Positions 40,052 through 49,127 of a stretch of 64,000 nt of DNA are shown piece by piece; the first letter of the stretch is position 1, and every line of letters begins with the position of its first letter. The translations under genes and the position numbers were made by a program. Under the pieces are notes generated by a model, which worked only from the letters and a program-made list of their open reading frames with translations, did no database searches and was not told the DNA's origin. The DNA is from Microtetraspora niveoalba (GTDB taxonomy: Bacteria; Actinomycetota; Actinomycetes; Streptosporangiales; Streptosporangiaceae): assembly GCF_001570405.1 (NCBI RefSeq), contig NZ_BBYM01000020.1, positions 106,733 through 170,732 on the forward strand. Reading direction: 5' to 3'.

Positions 40052-41629
40052 TCATCGCGGGAATCGGAGGTAGTTCGGCCCGCTGGTGCCGTAGAACTTG
40101 TTGACGTCCCTGGCCCCCGTCCGTTCCTTGTCGACGAGGGTGGCGGCGGTGACCATGGACTTGCCGACCAGCCGGGCGGCGTCGAGCGTCCTGGCCCGCA
40201 GCAGGCGGGCCATCGGGTGCTCGCCGAACTCGGCGAGCGCGGTGTCGAGCGTGTCCCGCACCAGCCCGGCGGCGCCCTCGACCGCCCCGAACGTGATCGC
40301 GGCCGCGGCCAGATGCAGCGTGATCGTCACGAACACGTCGGCGAGGGAGTGCGGGTCGTCGGTCAGCATGCGCTCGTCGGCGAAGTCCGGTACGGCGAGC
40401 CCGGCCGCGGCCAGCCGGTCCGGCGCGGCGAGGAGGCCGTCGTTGTCCTTCACCAACAGCCGCATCGCGCCGTCCGCGAAGAGCAGTGACAGGTTCTGCT
40501 GGTGCGCCTCGAGCGCGATGCCGTACCGGACGAAGAGCCGGACGTTCCACGCGAAGAGGATGGTCAGGTAGTCGCGGAGCAGCGCCCCGACCTCGCCTCC
40601 GTAGAACCGGGCGGCCAGCTCGGGAAGCACACCGGGCGCGGCGAGGGCCGCCACCGGGACGATCTCCCCGGGAGGCAGCCGCCGGATCATCCAGCCGAGG
40701 TACTCGTGCCCGGCGTGGCCGTGGAGCTGCTCGTCGGCGAGGAGCACCGGCAGGTCCGGCTCCGCGCGGAGCACGTCCCGGAGCAGCCTCTCGGCCAGCG
40801 CGCCGTCCCGGAGGGTCGAGGGCTTGATCGACCGCCGGTTGCGCAGCCCGAGCGTGCTCGTCGGGATCGGCAGCTTGAGGTGCAGCCGCTCGCCGGCCGC
40901 CACCGTGCGCATCGACAACGTCGGCCTGACCCGCAGGTGCGGCAGGCCCGCCACGATGACGCCGGGGATGCCGGCGACGACGGGCAGCGCGAGCGGGTGC
41001 ACGGGGAAGACCAGGTGCGTGTCCGCCAGCCCGCCGGGCAGCCCGACGTCGGCGGGCCGGGGGAACAGGCCGGGGAGGGGCTCGGCCTCGGGCGAGAGCG
41101 TGACGCGTTCCCGCCGGACCGCCGCCCAGCGGAGCTCGAACGCGGGCGCGAACTCGGGGGCGTACGCCAGCAGGCCCTCGGCGGGGACGCCGAGGCGGCA
41201 GCGCGCCGTCGGGTACACGGGATGGTCCACGGCCGCGGCGAGCGCCTCGTAGCGTATGGGGCCGCGGGCCCGCTCCAGCGCCCGCTTCCCGTGCCGGTCG
41301 TACAGCTCCAGCGCGGCCAGGGTCTCGTGGCATTCGGCGGCGAAGGCGGCGACCCCGGCGGCGTCGGCCGGGGTGGCGACCGCCTCCAGCGTCTCCAGGA
41401 CCTCCGCGAGCGTGAGCGTGACCTCGGGCGCGATGGAGAAGTCCTGGAACAGGCCGCCGGGCGCGAGCCGTACCCTCCGGCCGGACGCGAGCACGAGGGC
41501 GACGCCCTCCCTGTCGCGCTCCAGCCGGGACGCCATGCCCGCGAAGTCCTCGCGGAGCAACGCGTTCAGCACCCGCCCCGCCAGGTAGGGCTCGCGGCCC
41601 ACCGGGCCCAGCCCGGCCATCGCGCTCAT
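40052..41629 (-). CDS. NIS siderophore synthetase (IucA/IucC family), proximal copy
   Basis: 525 residues. FPVHPLAL, LSMRTV, HLKLPIPTSTLGLRNRRS and EAHQQNLSLL give the ATP and substrate site. The C-terminus R-D-V-N-K-F-Y-G-T-S-G-P-N is also family-typical. The HPWQ motif of the other copy is HPLA here, so the two enzymes belong to different subtypes and probably carry out successive condensations. ATG 41629 overlaps the ATP-grasp stop (ATGA), which fixes the start. Confidence 0.9.
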   Translation of the reverse strand: MSAMAGLGPVGREPYLAGRVLNALLREDFAGMASRLERDREGVALVLASGRRVRLAPGGLFQDFSIAPEVTLTLAEVLETLEAVATPADAAGVAAFAAECHETLAALELYDRHGKRALERARGPIRYEALAAAVDHPVYPTARCRLGVPAEGLLAYAPEFAPAFELRWAAVRRERVTLSPEAEPLPGLFPRPADVGLPGGLADTHLVFPVHPLALPVVAGIPGVIVAGLPHLRVRPTLSMRTVAAGERLHLKLPIPTSTLGLRNRRSIKPSTLRDGALAERLLRDVLRAEPDLPVLLADEQLHGHAGHEYLGWMIRRLPPGEIVPVAALAAPGVLPELAARFYGGEVGALLRDYLTILFAWNVRLFVRYGIALEAHQQNLSLLFADGAMRLLVKDNDGLLAAPDRLAAAGLAVPDFADERMLTDDPHSLADVFVTITLHLAAAAITFGAVEGAAGLVRDTLDTALAEFGEHPMARLLRARTLDAARLVGKSMVTAATLVDKERTGARDVNKFYGTSGPNYLRFPR

Positions 41630-42789
41630 CCGATCACCCACGGCGCGTCGTCGCGGAACGACGTCACGGCCGCGTCCACGCGGACGCGGTCGGGTCCGAT
41701 CGCGCGGAGCAGGCCCAGGTAGTCGCGATTGGTGCGGGTCAGCTCGACCCGGTCGCCCACCCGTCGCAGCGGCCGGTGCCACAGGCGCACGCCGTCGTGC
41801 TCCCGCGGGGCTTCCCCGTGGGCGGGGGCGGCCGTCACCACGCCCGGGCGGTCGGCGACGAGGCTGACCACCGCGCCGTGCCCGGCGACGCCGCTCTCCG
41901 GCCACTCCGGCAGCGGCTCGCCCGCGTGCACCCGGAGGATCCACTCGAAGAGGGGCACGCCGATCAGGTCGGCCAGGAGCAGGTCGCAGTTGTCGCCGAT
42001 CACCCGGTAGTTGACCTCGACGATCCGCGGCCCCTCCGGCGTGACGACGTACTCGGTGTGGCAGGCGCCGAAGCCGACGCCCAGCGCGGCCAGCGCGGCC
42101 AGCACATGCGCCCGCGCGCCCGGGGGCGGCTCCGGATCCCAGTCGAGCCGCTCCTCCACGAAGTGCGGCAGCGGGCCGAGCGTGGTGCGGAAGCCTCCCA
42201 GCACGGCCGGCGCGCGGCCGTCGCCGAGGGTCTCCAGGGTGTGGAGCGGTCCGTCGAGGTACTCCTCCGCCACCAGGGTCTCGCCGGGCCGCCGCGTCCT
42301 GATCTCCGCGACCGCGCGGGCCAGCTCGCCGGCGTCCCCGACGAGCACGACGTCCTCGCTGGCCACCCCCGCCGCCGGCTTCACCACCACCGGGTACGGC
42401 AACGCCTCCGGCGGGGGCGCCCCCGGCGGGAGCCGTACGGACCGGACGGACTCGACCGGGGCGAGCCGCTCGCGGGTGAGGGCCTTGTTCTTCGCGGTGA
42501 CGCAGGCGCGCCAGTCCTTGCCGGGCAGCCCGAAGTACGCGGCGGCGAGCGCGGTCTCGGCCTGGATGTGGTCGGAGTTGGAGAAGACGACGCCGGGCGG
42601 GTGGTGCCGCGCGATGGTGTCGATGACGGCGCGGACGTCGCGCACGTCGGTCTCGATGGTCTCGAATCCGGGATATCCGGCGGGGTGGTCGGTCAGGATC
42701 GTCACGTCCCACCCCAGGCTCTCGGCGGCGGGCAGGAAGCCCTCGATGACCGAGTCGGTGGGATTCAGCGATGTGAGGTACAGCCGCAC
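41626..42789 (-). CDS. ATP-grasp ligase of the siderophore operon
   Basis: 387 residues. N-terminal Rossmann-like domain (RLYLTSLNPTDSVIEG), then an ATP-grasp core: YPVVVKPAAGVASEDV, VAEEYLDG and the metal-binding end IVEVNYRVIGDN. It resembles amino-acid ligases that form amide bonds via acyl phosphates. First gene of the operon, 13 bases after an iron box. It probably joins an amino acid or diamine building block to the NIS product; no decarboxylase, monooxygenase or acetyltransferase of the classical hydroxamate pathway is nearby. Confidence 0.85.
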   Translation of the reverse strand: MRLYLTSLNPTDSVIEGFLPAAESLGWDVTILTDHPAGYPGFETIETDVRDVRAVIDTIARHHPPGVVFSNSDHIQAETALAAAYFGLPGKDWRACVTAKNKALTRERLAPVESVRSVRLPPGAPPPEALPYPVVVKPAAGVASEDVVLVGDAGELARAVAEIRTRRPGETLVAEEYLDGPLHTLETLGDGRAPAVLGGFRTTLGPLPHFVEERLDWDPEPPPGARAHVLAALAALGVGFGACHTEYVVTPEGPRIVEVNYRVIGDNCDLLLADLIGVPLFEWILRVHAGEPLPEWPESGVAGHGAVVSLVADRPGVVTAAPAHGEAPREHDGVRLWHRPLRRVGDRVELTRTNRDYLGLLRAIGPDRVRVDAAVTSFRDDAPWVIG

Positions 42790-42801
42790 GCAGTTACCCC
42801 C

Positions 42802-42820
42802 GAAGGTAAGGCTAACCTAA
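42802..42820 (-). promoter_or_regulatory. IdeR/DmdR-type iron box
   Basis: On the minus strand TTAGGTTAGCCTTACCTTC, matching 16 of 19 positions of the DtxR/IdeR consensus. A TAGGAT -10 element (42829-42834) lies just upstream, so the box covers the transcription start of the siderophore operon. Iron-loaded repressor should block transcription. The leader before the ATG is at most about 30 bases. Confidence 0.85.
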
Positions 42821-42877
42821 CCCGGCTCATCCTAGCCTTCGGGAGATCATTTTGGTGGCGAATGGAAAGATAGGCGA

Positions 42878-43801
42878 GTGGAAACGACTGACGTGCTCAT
42901 GGGGCCGTTGCTGCTGTCGCGCGGGGTCGTCGACCGCTCGGCCGCGCTGCGAGGCGACGAGGAGTGGCTGCGGCGTGTCTGGGCCGACGAGGCGACCCGC
43001 GTCCTGCTCGTCCACGAGGGCGAGACCCTGGTCCGGAGCCGGGGCGCCGAGGCGAGCCTGGCGCTGATGTCACCGGCCCAGGCGCCGGAGGGCCCGCGCT
43101 ATCTGCTCGGCGTCGACGCGGGCGGCGTGCCGTACTTCGCGGTCAAGGCGCCGTTCGGTTCCGGGGCTCCCGCCCCCGACGCGTACGGCGCTCCGATGGG
43201 GCTGCGGCAGGCCGGAGCGCTGCTCGACGACCGGGACGCGGGCCTGTTCGTCTACGCGGTCGCGCTTGAGGCATGGCACGCCGGGCACGAGCACTGCCCC
43301 CGTTGCGGAAGCCGTACGGAGATCGCGTCGTCGGGCCACATGCGGATCTGCCCCGGCGACGGCAGCCAGCACTTCCCCCGGGTGGACCCCGCGGTGATCA
43401 TGCTGGTGCGCGACGACGACGACCGGGTGCTGCTGGCCAGGGGGCCGCAGTGGCCGCAGGGCCGGATGTCGGTGCTCGCCGGGTTCGTCGAGCCCGGAGA
43501 GTCGCTGGAGCAGGCCGTCCTGCGCGAGGTCCTCGAAGAGGTCGGCGTCGTCGCCGCGGACCCCCGATACATGGGCAGCCAGCCGTGGCCGTTCCCCCGC
43601 AGCCTGATGCTGGGGTTCTTCGCCCGGGCGCTGACCACGGAGCTGCGGCCGGACGCCGACGAGATCGCCGAGGCCCGCTGGTGGACCAGAGACGAGCTGG
43701 GAGCGGCGGTGCGCTCGGGAGAGCTGGGCCTGCCGTCCCAGGTCTCGATCGCTCGCAGGCTCATCGAGACCTGGTACGGCTCGCGCATCGACGGCGACTG
43801 A
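42878..43801 (+). CDS. nudC: NAD(+) diphosphatase / deNADding NUDIX enzyme
   Basis: 307 residues. An N-terminal NudC-specific domain, then a zinc-ribbon (HCPRCG at about residue 142 and a further Cys in RICPGDGS). The Nudix box is GFVEPGESLEQAVLREVLEEVG, followed by the family motif SQPWPFPRSLM. It splits NADH or NAD caps on RNA to NMN plus AMP or 5'-monophosphate RNA. GTG start at 42878. Divergent from the siderophore operon. Confidence 0.92.
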   Translation: METTDVLMGPLLLSRGVVDRSAALRGDEEWLRRVWADEATRVLLVHEGETLVRSRGAEASLALMSPAQAPEGPRYLLGVDAGGVPYFAVKAPFGSGAPAPDAYGAPMGLRQAGALLDDRDAGLFVYAVALEAWHAGHEHCPRCGSRTEIASSGHMRICPGDGSQHFPRVDPAVIMLVRDDDDRVLLARGPQWPQGRMSVLAGFVEPGESLEQAVLREVLEEVGVVAADPRYMGSQPWPFPRSLMLGFFARALTTELRPDADEIAEARWWTRDELGAAVRSGELGLPSQVSIARRLIETWYGSRIDGD

Positions 43802-43843
43802 GCCCGGGGCCGGCCTCGTCCCCGGGCAGGTGACGCGCCGGGG

Positions 43844-44083
43844 TCAGCAGGCGCCCGCGAGGTGCCGCTTGACCTCGGCCACCGAGGGGTTCGTCATGGT
43901 GTGGCAGTCGGTGACCACGGTGGGGACCACCTGGTTGCCGCCGTTCACGCTCATGACGAACTCGGCGGCGTCCGGATGCCGCTCGATGTCGATCTCCTCG
44001 TAGGCGATGCCCTCGCGGGTGAGCTGGCCCTTGAGCCGCTTGCAGGGGCCGCACCAACTGGTCGTGTAGACGGTGAGCGCCAT
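43844..44083 (-). CDS. mrx1: Mycoredoxin (glutaredoxin-like)
   Basis: 79 residues. Thioredoxin-fold with C11-G-P-C14 after VYTTSW, cis-Pro segment VVPTVV and a C-terminal helix. Actinobacterial mycoredoxins use mycothiol to reduce mixed disulfides. The ATG at 44083 has GAAGGG six bases upstream. The paired UvrD2 locus nearby is a conserved actinobacterial neighbourhood. Confidence 0.9.
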   Translation of the reverse strand: MALTVYTTSWCGPCKRLKGQLTREGIAYEEIDIERHPDAAEFVMSVNGGNQVVPTVVTDCHTMTNPSVAEVKRHLAGAC

Positions 44084-44162
44084 CTTCGTCCCTTCGTGTG
44101 TCATGAGCAGTCATTGACAACACGGGGGACCGTCGCCCGTGTTCCCGAGGGTCGCGGAGCGG

Positions 44163-45080
44163 CTATTTGGCCAGGCGGGAGGCGATCCAGGACTGCACGC
44201 CCTCGGCCACGCCCGGCTCCCGGTAGAGCGCCGAGCTGTGCGCCACGCCGGGCATCGTCCGGATCGTCATCTTCACGCCCACCTCGTCCAGCGTCTGCTT
44301 GAGCAGCTCGCTCTGGTACGGCGGCACGAACTCGTCGTCCGAGTGCACGGTGAGCATCGGCGCGTCGCCCGCGCTCGCGTGGAACGCCACCTCCATGCTC
44401 GACCAGACCTTGGCGCACTGGGTCGGCCCGCACCCGCCGGCCAGCGCCACCGTCGCCTTGCGGAGCTTGCGCTGGTAGGCGTCCCCGCCGGCGTCGCCGT
44501 CGCTGAACGACGTCAGCGGCGAGATCACCGGGGAGACGCCCGCGACGCCGCGCAGCCCGGGAAGGCCGTCGCCGTACGTGCCGACGGCGGCGGCGATGTG
44601 CCCGCCCGCCGAGAAGCCGAGCACCACGTAGCGGTCCGGGTCCATGTTGAACGTCTCGGCGTGCTTGCGCACGGTCGCGATGGCGTTGAGCGCGTCGCTG
44701 CGCTGCGCCGGCCACGGAGCGTCCCCCGAGAGCCGGTAGTTGATCGTGATCACGGTGTACCCGAGCTGCGCGTAGCTCCGGCTGATCGAGGTGGTGGCCT
44801 TCTTGTCGCCGCCCGACCACCATCCGCCGTGGATGATGAAGACCGCCGGGCGCCGCTCTCCCGTGGTGTGCCACCAGACGTCCATCCGCTGCCGCGGGTG
44901 CGCGCCGTACGAGAAGGAGCGGACGGTGGTGTCCGAGGGCAGCGGGGCGGCGGATACCGTGGCTGTGGGCGTGGGACTGGGCGACGGCGTGGGGTCACCC
45001 GCCGCGGCGTCGGCGCCCGTCTGCGGGAGCAGGACGGCAGCGAGGGCTAAGGATCCGACACCTACCGCTGTCCTTCGCAC
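44163..45080 (-). CDS. Secreted alpha/beta-hydrolase esterase
   Basis: 305 residues with a signal peptide (MRRTAVGVGSLALAAV ... GADA) and a Pro/Ser/Thr-rich linker, then a hormone-sensitive-lipase/BD-FAE-like domain. IHGGWWSGG forms the oxyanion hole, G-F-S-A-G-G the nucleophile, HSDDEFVP carries the acid, and GVAHSS the His. It probably deacylates small esters outside the cell; the substrate is unknown. Two Cys (GGCGPTQCAK) may form a disulfide, in line with export. Confidence 0.85.
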   Translation of the reverse strand: MRRTAVGVGSLALAAVLLPQTGADAAAGDPTPSPSPTPTATVSAAPLPSDTTVRSFSYGAHPRQRMDVWWHTTGERRPAVFIIHGGWWSGGDKKATTSISRSYAQLGYTVITINYRLSGDAPWPAQRSDALNAIATVRKHAETFNMDPDRYVVLGFSAGGHIAAAVGTYGDGLPGLRGVAGVSPVISPLTSFSDGDAGGDAYQRKLRKATVALAGGCGPTQCAKVWSSMEVAFHASAGDAPMLTVHSDDEFVPPYQSELLKQTLDEVGVKMTIRTMPGVAHSSALYREPGVAEGVQSWIASRLAK

Positions 45081-45193
45081 TGCTCGTTCCTCCTCCGGAG
45101 CCGGGTCCCCTGTGGGTAAACCACGCCGTCTCTGTTAGTTGCTGGAAGGATGATGCCAGTTCATCCGTCCGCATCGCATGTTGGGAGCGTTAC

Positions 45194-47239
45194 GTGGACG
45201 TCCTCGCGGGGCTGGATCCCGAGCAGCGCGACGTCGCCGAGGCCGTGCGCGGTCCGGTGTGCGTGCTGGCGGGCGCGGGCACGGGCAAGACCCGGGCCAT
45301 CACCCATCGCATCGCGCACGCCGTGCGCACCGGGGTGGTCGAGCCGCAGGGCGTCCTCGCCGTGACGTTCACCACCCGGGCGGCCGGCGAGCTCAGGCAG
45401 CGGCTGCGCCGGCTCGGCGCCCCCGGCGTGCAGGCCCGCACGTTCCACGCGGCGGCGCTGCGCCAGCTCAGCTACTTCTGGCCGCGGGTGATCGGCGGCG
45501 ACACGCCCCAGATCGTCGAGTCCAAGCTGCCGCTGCTCGTCGAGGCGTGCCGCCTGGCCAGGAGGAACCCCGACCGCGGCGAGCTGCGCGACGTCGCGAG
45601 CGAGATCGAGTGGGCCAAGGTCACCCAGGTCGGCCCCGAGGACTATCCCGCCGCCGCGCTCAAGGCCCGGCGCACCCCGCCGATCGCCCCCGAGGAGGTG
45701 GCCCGCCTCTACGAGGCGTACGAGGACCTGCGCCGCCGCCGCAACCTGATCGACTTCGAGACGATCCTCGAGCTCACCGCCGCGGTGATGACCGAGCACC
45801 GGGAGGTCGCCGCCCAGATCCGCCAGCAGTACCGCTACTTCGTGGTGGACGAGTTCCAGGACGTCAACCCGCTGCAGAAGCTGCTGCTCGACACCTGGCT
45901 CGGCGGGCGCGACGACCTGTGCGTGGTCGGCGACCCCAACCAGACCATCTACTCCTTCACCGGCGCGACCCCCCACTATCTGACGACCTTCGCCGTCGAG
46001 CACCCCTCGGCCAAGGTGATCAGGCTGGTGCGCGACTATCGCTCCACCCCGCAGGTGGTCACGCTCGCCAACCGCGTCATGGCCCGCTCGCCGCACCGGC
46101 TCGAACTGGTCGCGCAACGCCCCGAGGGCCCCGAGCCCGTCTTCACCGAGTACGACGACGAGCCCGCCGAGGCGCTGGGCGTCGCCCTCACCGTGAAGAA
46201 GCTCATGGCGGACGGCGTGCCCGCGCGGGAGATCGCCGTGCTCTTCCGGGTCAACGCCCAGTCCGAGGCGTACGAGCAGGCGTTCGCCGAGGCCCGCGTG
46301 CCGTACGTGCTGCGCGGGGCGGAGCGGTTCTTCGAGCGCCCCGAGGTGCGGCAGGCCGTGGTCCTGCTCCGCGGCGCCGCCCGCTCGGCGAACGACGAGG
46401 AGCCCCTCGCGCCCGGCGTCCACGCGATCCTGTCGGGGATCGGCCTCACCCCCGAGCCACCTGGCGGCGGCAAGGCCAGGGAGAAGTGGGAGTCGCTCAA
46501 GGCGCTCGCCGACCTCGCCGAGGACATGGCGGCCGAGGGCGCGGACCTGCCCGCCTTCGTCGCCGAGCTGGAGCGCCGGGCGATGGAACAGCACGCCCCG
46601 CCCGTCGAGGGGGTGACGCTCGCCTCGCTCCACGCCGCCAAGGGCCTGGAGTGGGACGCCGTCTTCCTCGTCGGGCTCACCGACGGCATGGTCCCGATCG
46701 TGTACGCCGAGACCGCCGAGCAGGTCGAGGAGGAGCGGCGGCTGCTCTACGTGGGCGTGACCCGCGCCCGCGAGCACCTGCACCTCTCCTGGGCGGTGGC
46801 CCGCTCCCCGGGCGGCCGCAGGTCGCGCCGGCCGTCCCGGTTCCTCGACGGCCTCTCCCCGAAGACCGCGAGCGCCCCCGCCGCGGAGCGGCGGACGCCG
46901 TCGAGGAAGGCGGCGCTCCCCGTCCAGTGCCGCATCTGCGGCAGATCCCTGGCCACGGCCGCGGAACAGAAGCTGGGCCGCTGCGCCGGATGCCCGGCGG
47001 ACTACGACGAGGAGCTGCTGGAGAGGCTCAAGGCCTGGCGCACCTCCGTCGCCAAGGAGGCCAAGGTCCCCGCGTACGTCGTCTTCACCGACGTGACACT
47101 CCAGGCGATCGCCGAGCGGGTGCCCGTCTCCGAGGACGATCTTCTGCGGATCGCGGGGATAGGACGGGTCAAACTGGACCGGTATGGTGACGCTGTGCTT
47201 GACCTGTGCCGTGCCGCCGCCGGAGTTTCCGGCGAGTAA
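45194..47239 (+). CDS. uvrD2: UvrD2-type SF1 helicase with tetracysteine and HRDC domains
   Basis: 681 residues. SF1A motor with GAGTGKTRA, VDEFQDVN, GDPNQTIYSFTG and ASLHAAKGLEWDAV. Then a zinc-binding C-x2-C ... C-x2-C module (CRICG, CAGC at about residue 580-600) and a C-terminal HRDC domain. This domain order is diagnostic for mycobacterial UvrD2, a DNA-dependent ATPase/helicase that is essential in mycobacteria. GTG start. The thioesterase gene follows after 12 bases. Confidence 0.92.
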   Translation: MDVLAGLDPEQRDVAEAVRGPVCVLAGAGTGKTRAITHRIAHAVRTGVVEPQGVLAVTFTTRAAGELRQRLRRLGAPGVQARTFHAAALRQLSYFWPRVIGGDTPQIVESKLPLLVEACRLARRNPDRGELRDVASEIEWAKVTQVGPEDYPAAALKARRTPPIAPEEVARLYEAYEDLRRRRNLIDFETILELTAAVMTEHREVAAQIRQQYRYFVVDEFQDVNPLQKLLLDTWLGGRDDLCVVGDPNQTIYSFTGATPHYLTTFAVEHPSAKVIRLVRDYRSTPQVVTLANRVMARSPHRLELVAQRPEGPEPVFTEYDDEPAEALGVALTVKKLMADGVPAREIAVLFRVNAQSEAYEQAFAEARVPYVLRGAERFFERPEVRQAVVLLRGAARSANDEEPLAPGVHAILSGIGLTPEPPGGGKAREKWESLKALADLAEDMAAEGADLPAFVAELERRAMEQHAPPVEGVTLASLHAAKGLEWDAVFLVGLTDGMVPIVYAETAEQVEEERRLLYVGVTRAREHLHLSWAVARSPGGRRSRRPSRFLDGLSPKTASAPAAERRTPSRKAALPVQCRICGRSLATAAEQKLGRCAGCPADYDEELLERLKAWRTSVAKEAKVPAYVVFTDVTLQAIAERVPVSEDDLLRIAGIGRVKLDRYGDAVLDLCRAAAGVSGE

Positions 47240-47251
47240 TGGAGGTTCGTT

Positions 47252-48118
47252 GTGAACTCCGCGCTCAAGGAGCTCCTCGACCTTCTCGATCTGGAGCAGA
47301 TCGAGCTGGACATCTTCCGGGGGCGCAGTCCGGAGGAGCGCATCCAGCGGGTCTTCGGCGGACAGGTCGCCGCCCAGGCCCTGGTGGCGGCGGGCCGCAC
47401 GGTGCCGGCCGAGCGCATGGTCCACTCGCTGCACGCGTACTTCATCCGCCCCGGTGACCCGGCGATCCCGATCGTCTACAACGTCGAGCGGGTGCGCGAC
47501 GGCCGCTCCTTCACCACGCGCCGGGTCGTCGCGATCCAGCACGGCAAAGCGATCTTCACCATGTCGGCCTCGTTCCACGTCGACGAGCCCGGAGTCGCCC
47601 ACCAGGCGCGGCCGATGCCCGACGTGCCCGCGCCGGAGAGTCTGCCCACGTTCCAGCAGCGGATGTTCGACGCTGTCGGCGACGACGAGGCGTGGCGCGA
47701 ATGGACGACCAAGCCGCGTCCGGTCGACTTCCGCTATGTCAGCGCGCTCCCGTGGGAGGCGCAGCGCGACCCCAGCCTGATCAGCACCGAGAACAACGCC
47801 TGGTTCCGGTATGACGCCGAGCTGCCCGACGATCCGCTGCTGCACGTCGTGCTCGCCGCGTACGCCTCCGACTTCACCCTCGTCGACACCGTGCTGCTCG
47901 CCCACGGGCTGGCCTGGGGGTCGGCGAACATCAGTGGAGCCTCCCTGGACCACGCCATGTGGTTCCACCGCCCGTTCCGCGCCGACGAGTGGATGTTGTA
48001 CGCCCAGGAGTCGCCCTGGTCGGGCGGAGCCCGCGGCCTCGCCCGGGGCGAGATGTACACCGCGTCCGGGCAGCTCGCGGTGTCGGTCGTCCAGGAGTGC
48101 CTGATCCGGGTGAGCTGA
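47252..48118 (+). CDS. tesB: Acyl-CoA thioesterase II
   Basis: 288 residues forming two hot-dog domains. Typical TesB stretches are F-G-G-Q-V-A-A-Q-A-L near residue 36, HSLHAYFIRPGD, the second-domain SLDHAMWFHRPFRADEW and RGLARGEMYTASGQLAVSVVQE. It hydrolyses medium- and long-chain acyl-CoA. GTG start, probably co-transcribed with uvrD2. Confidence 0.92.
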   Translation: MNSALKELLDLLDLEQIELDIFRGRSPEERIQRVFGGQVAAQALVAAGRTVPAERMVHSLHAYFIRPGDPAIPIVYNVERVRDGRSFTTRRVVAIQHGKAIFTMSASFHVDEPGVAHQARPMPDVPAPESLPTFQQRMFDAVGDDEAWREWTTKPRPVDFRYVSALPWEAQRDPSLISTENNAWFRYDAELPDDPLLHVVLAAYASDFTLVDTVLLAHGLAWGSANISGASLDHAMWFHRPFRADEWMLYAQESPWSGGARGLARGEMYTASGQLAVSVVQECLIRVS

Positions 48119-48323
48119 CGCCCCGGCTGACGGCGTGACCGCGTCAGGTTCGCCGAGACGGACGGAGTCCTCGCGGTCGCGAATGCTGTGGAGACCCGGT
48201 AAGTTCGTCCGATGGCGCGGGCCGGCGGAGCAGGAAGCCGCGGAAGCCCGCGCGCGGTACGGGCGGGATCTTCGGCGACATGCCGGGCAGCGTGTCAATG
48301 TCGCGAAACCGTGAAAATCGCAG

Positions 48324-48365
48324 GTAGAAAATAGGTTGCCGGGTTGCCGGTCCCGCATTTAGGGT
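48324..48365 (+). promoter_or_regulatory. Predicted whiB7 promoter with upstream AT-rich box
   Basis: -35 TTGCCG (48336-48341), 18-base spacer, -10 TAGGGT (48360-48365). An A/T-rich stretch (GTAGAAAATAG) lies directly upstream of the -35. WhiB7 with SigA is known to activate promoters carrying such an AT-rich box, including its own. Confidence 0.6.
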
Positions 48366-48423
48366 CATGAAAGTCGGTCGGACGGTCCTGTCCGGCCATC
48401 GCATTCAAGCGGAGGTGAGTCTC

Positions 48424-48702
48424 GTGGTGAACATGATCATCGTTAACAGCCCGTGGCTCGCTTCCGCATGCCCGGTCGCCGATGTCGCGCCGGTCATGCC
48501 GATGCGCGGCAGGGCTGCCCGTGCCGAGGCTCTGCCCGGCTCGGCCGCCTTCGGCCTTCTCGCCGACGCGCGCCAGGGCATCCCCGCCTACCGTCCGGCC
48601 ATCACGGTCCGACGGACGGGCGACGAGCAGCAGACCAGCCACACCACCAACGGTGGAGTGTGCGGTTCGCGTTACGCCTGGAGAGAACCAGTCACAACCT
48701 GA
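48424..48702 (+). CDS. whiB7 leader ORF (uORF)
   Basis: Encodes 92 residues from a GTG preceded by GGAGG at ideal spacing. No domain is recognised; it is rich in Ala, Val and Arg and ends W-R-E-P-V-T-T. It ends 15 bases before an intrinsic terminator in the whiB7 leader. In mycobacteria and Streptomyces a translated leader ORF senses ribosome stalling and controls that terminator. The coding sequence close to the stop overlaps a CCAGTCA/TGACTGG hairpin (48689-48707). Confidence 0.7.
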   Translation: MVNMIIVNSPWLASACPVADVAPVMPMRGRAARAEALPGSAAFGLLADARQGIPAYRPAITVRRTGDEQQTSHTTNGGVCGSRYAWREPVTT

Positions 48703-48717
48703 CTGGTCTCAACTTCA

Positions 48718-48754
48718 GGCCGCGGATCCGCACACAGGATCCGCGGCCTTCTTG
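48718..48754 (+). terminator. Transcription attenuator upstream of whiB7
   Basis: Perfect 12-bp stem GGCCGCGGATCC / GGATCCGCGGCC with a 7-base loop and TTCTTGTTTT after it. It lies between the leader ORF and whiB7, so it would stop transcription unless an alternative fold forms. The adjacent upstream hairpin could take part in that switch. Confidence 0.85.
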
Positions 48755-48822
48755 TTTTACCGCCACGTTCCGCCCACCCAAGAGGACAACCAGCCCAGAA
48801 ATCAATCAAAGAGGTGACGCAG

Positions 48823-49086
48823 ATGGCGGCCCCGGTCATGGACCTGATCGAAGCCGAAATCCCCTGCCGTACCGAACCCGACCTGTGGTTCGCCGAGTCT
48901 CCGGAGGACGTGGAGTTCGCCAAGGCGCTCTGCGGAGGCTGCCCGATCCAGAAGGCCTGCCTGGCCCGTGCGCTGGAGCGCGAGGAGCCGTGGGGCGTCT
49001 GGGGCGGCGAACTCATCCTGAGGGGGGCGATCGTCCCCCGTAAGCGGCCGCGCGGGCGCCCCCGCAAGACTCCGGTCGCTGCCTGA
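48823..49086 (+). CDS. whiB7: WhiB7 antibiotic-resistance regulator
   Basis: 87 residues. Fe-S cysteines C15, C37, C40 and C46, the E-E-P-W-G-V-W-G-G turn that contacts SigA, and a C-terminal AT-hook R-G-R-P (77-80). This combination is specific to WhiB7/WblC. It activates intrinsic drug-resistance genes when translation is inhibited. The ATG at 48823 has AGAGGTG seven bases before it. Control by leader ORF, attenuator and autoactivation is supported by the upstream sequence. Confidence 0.95.
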   Translation: MAAPVMDLIEAEIPCRTEPDLWFAESPEDVEFAKALCGGCPIQKACLARALEREEPWGVWGGELILRGAIVPRKRPRGRPRKTPVAA

Positions 49087-49127
49087 CCCGCACAACCACA
49101 CGAGAACCGCTGCAAGAGGAGAAGAAC

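Noticed and set aside
45161..48358. A 1065-codon open frame antisense to uvrD2 and tesB
   Set aside because: Shadow of two well-supported genes; its end also overlaps the whiB7 promoter.
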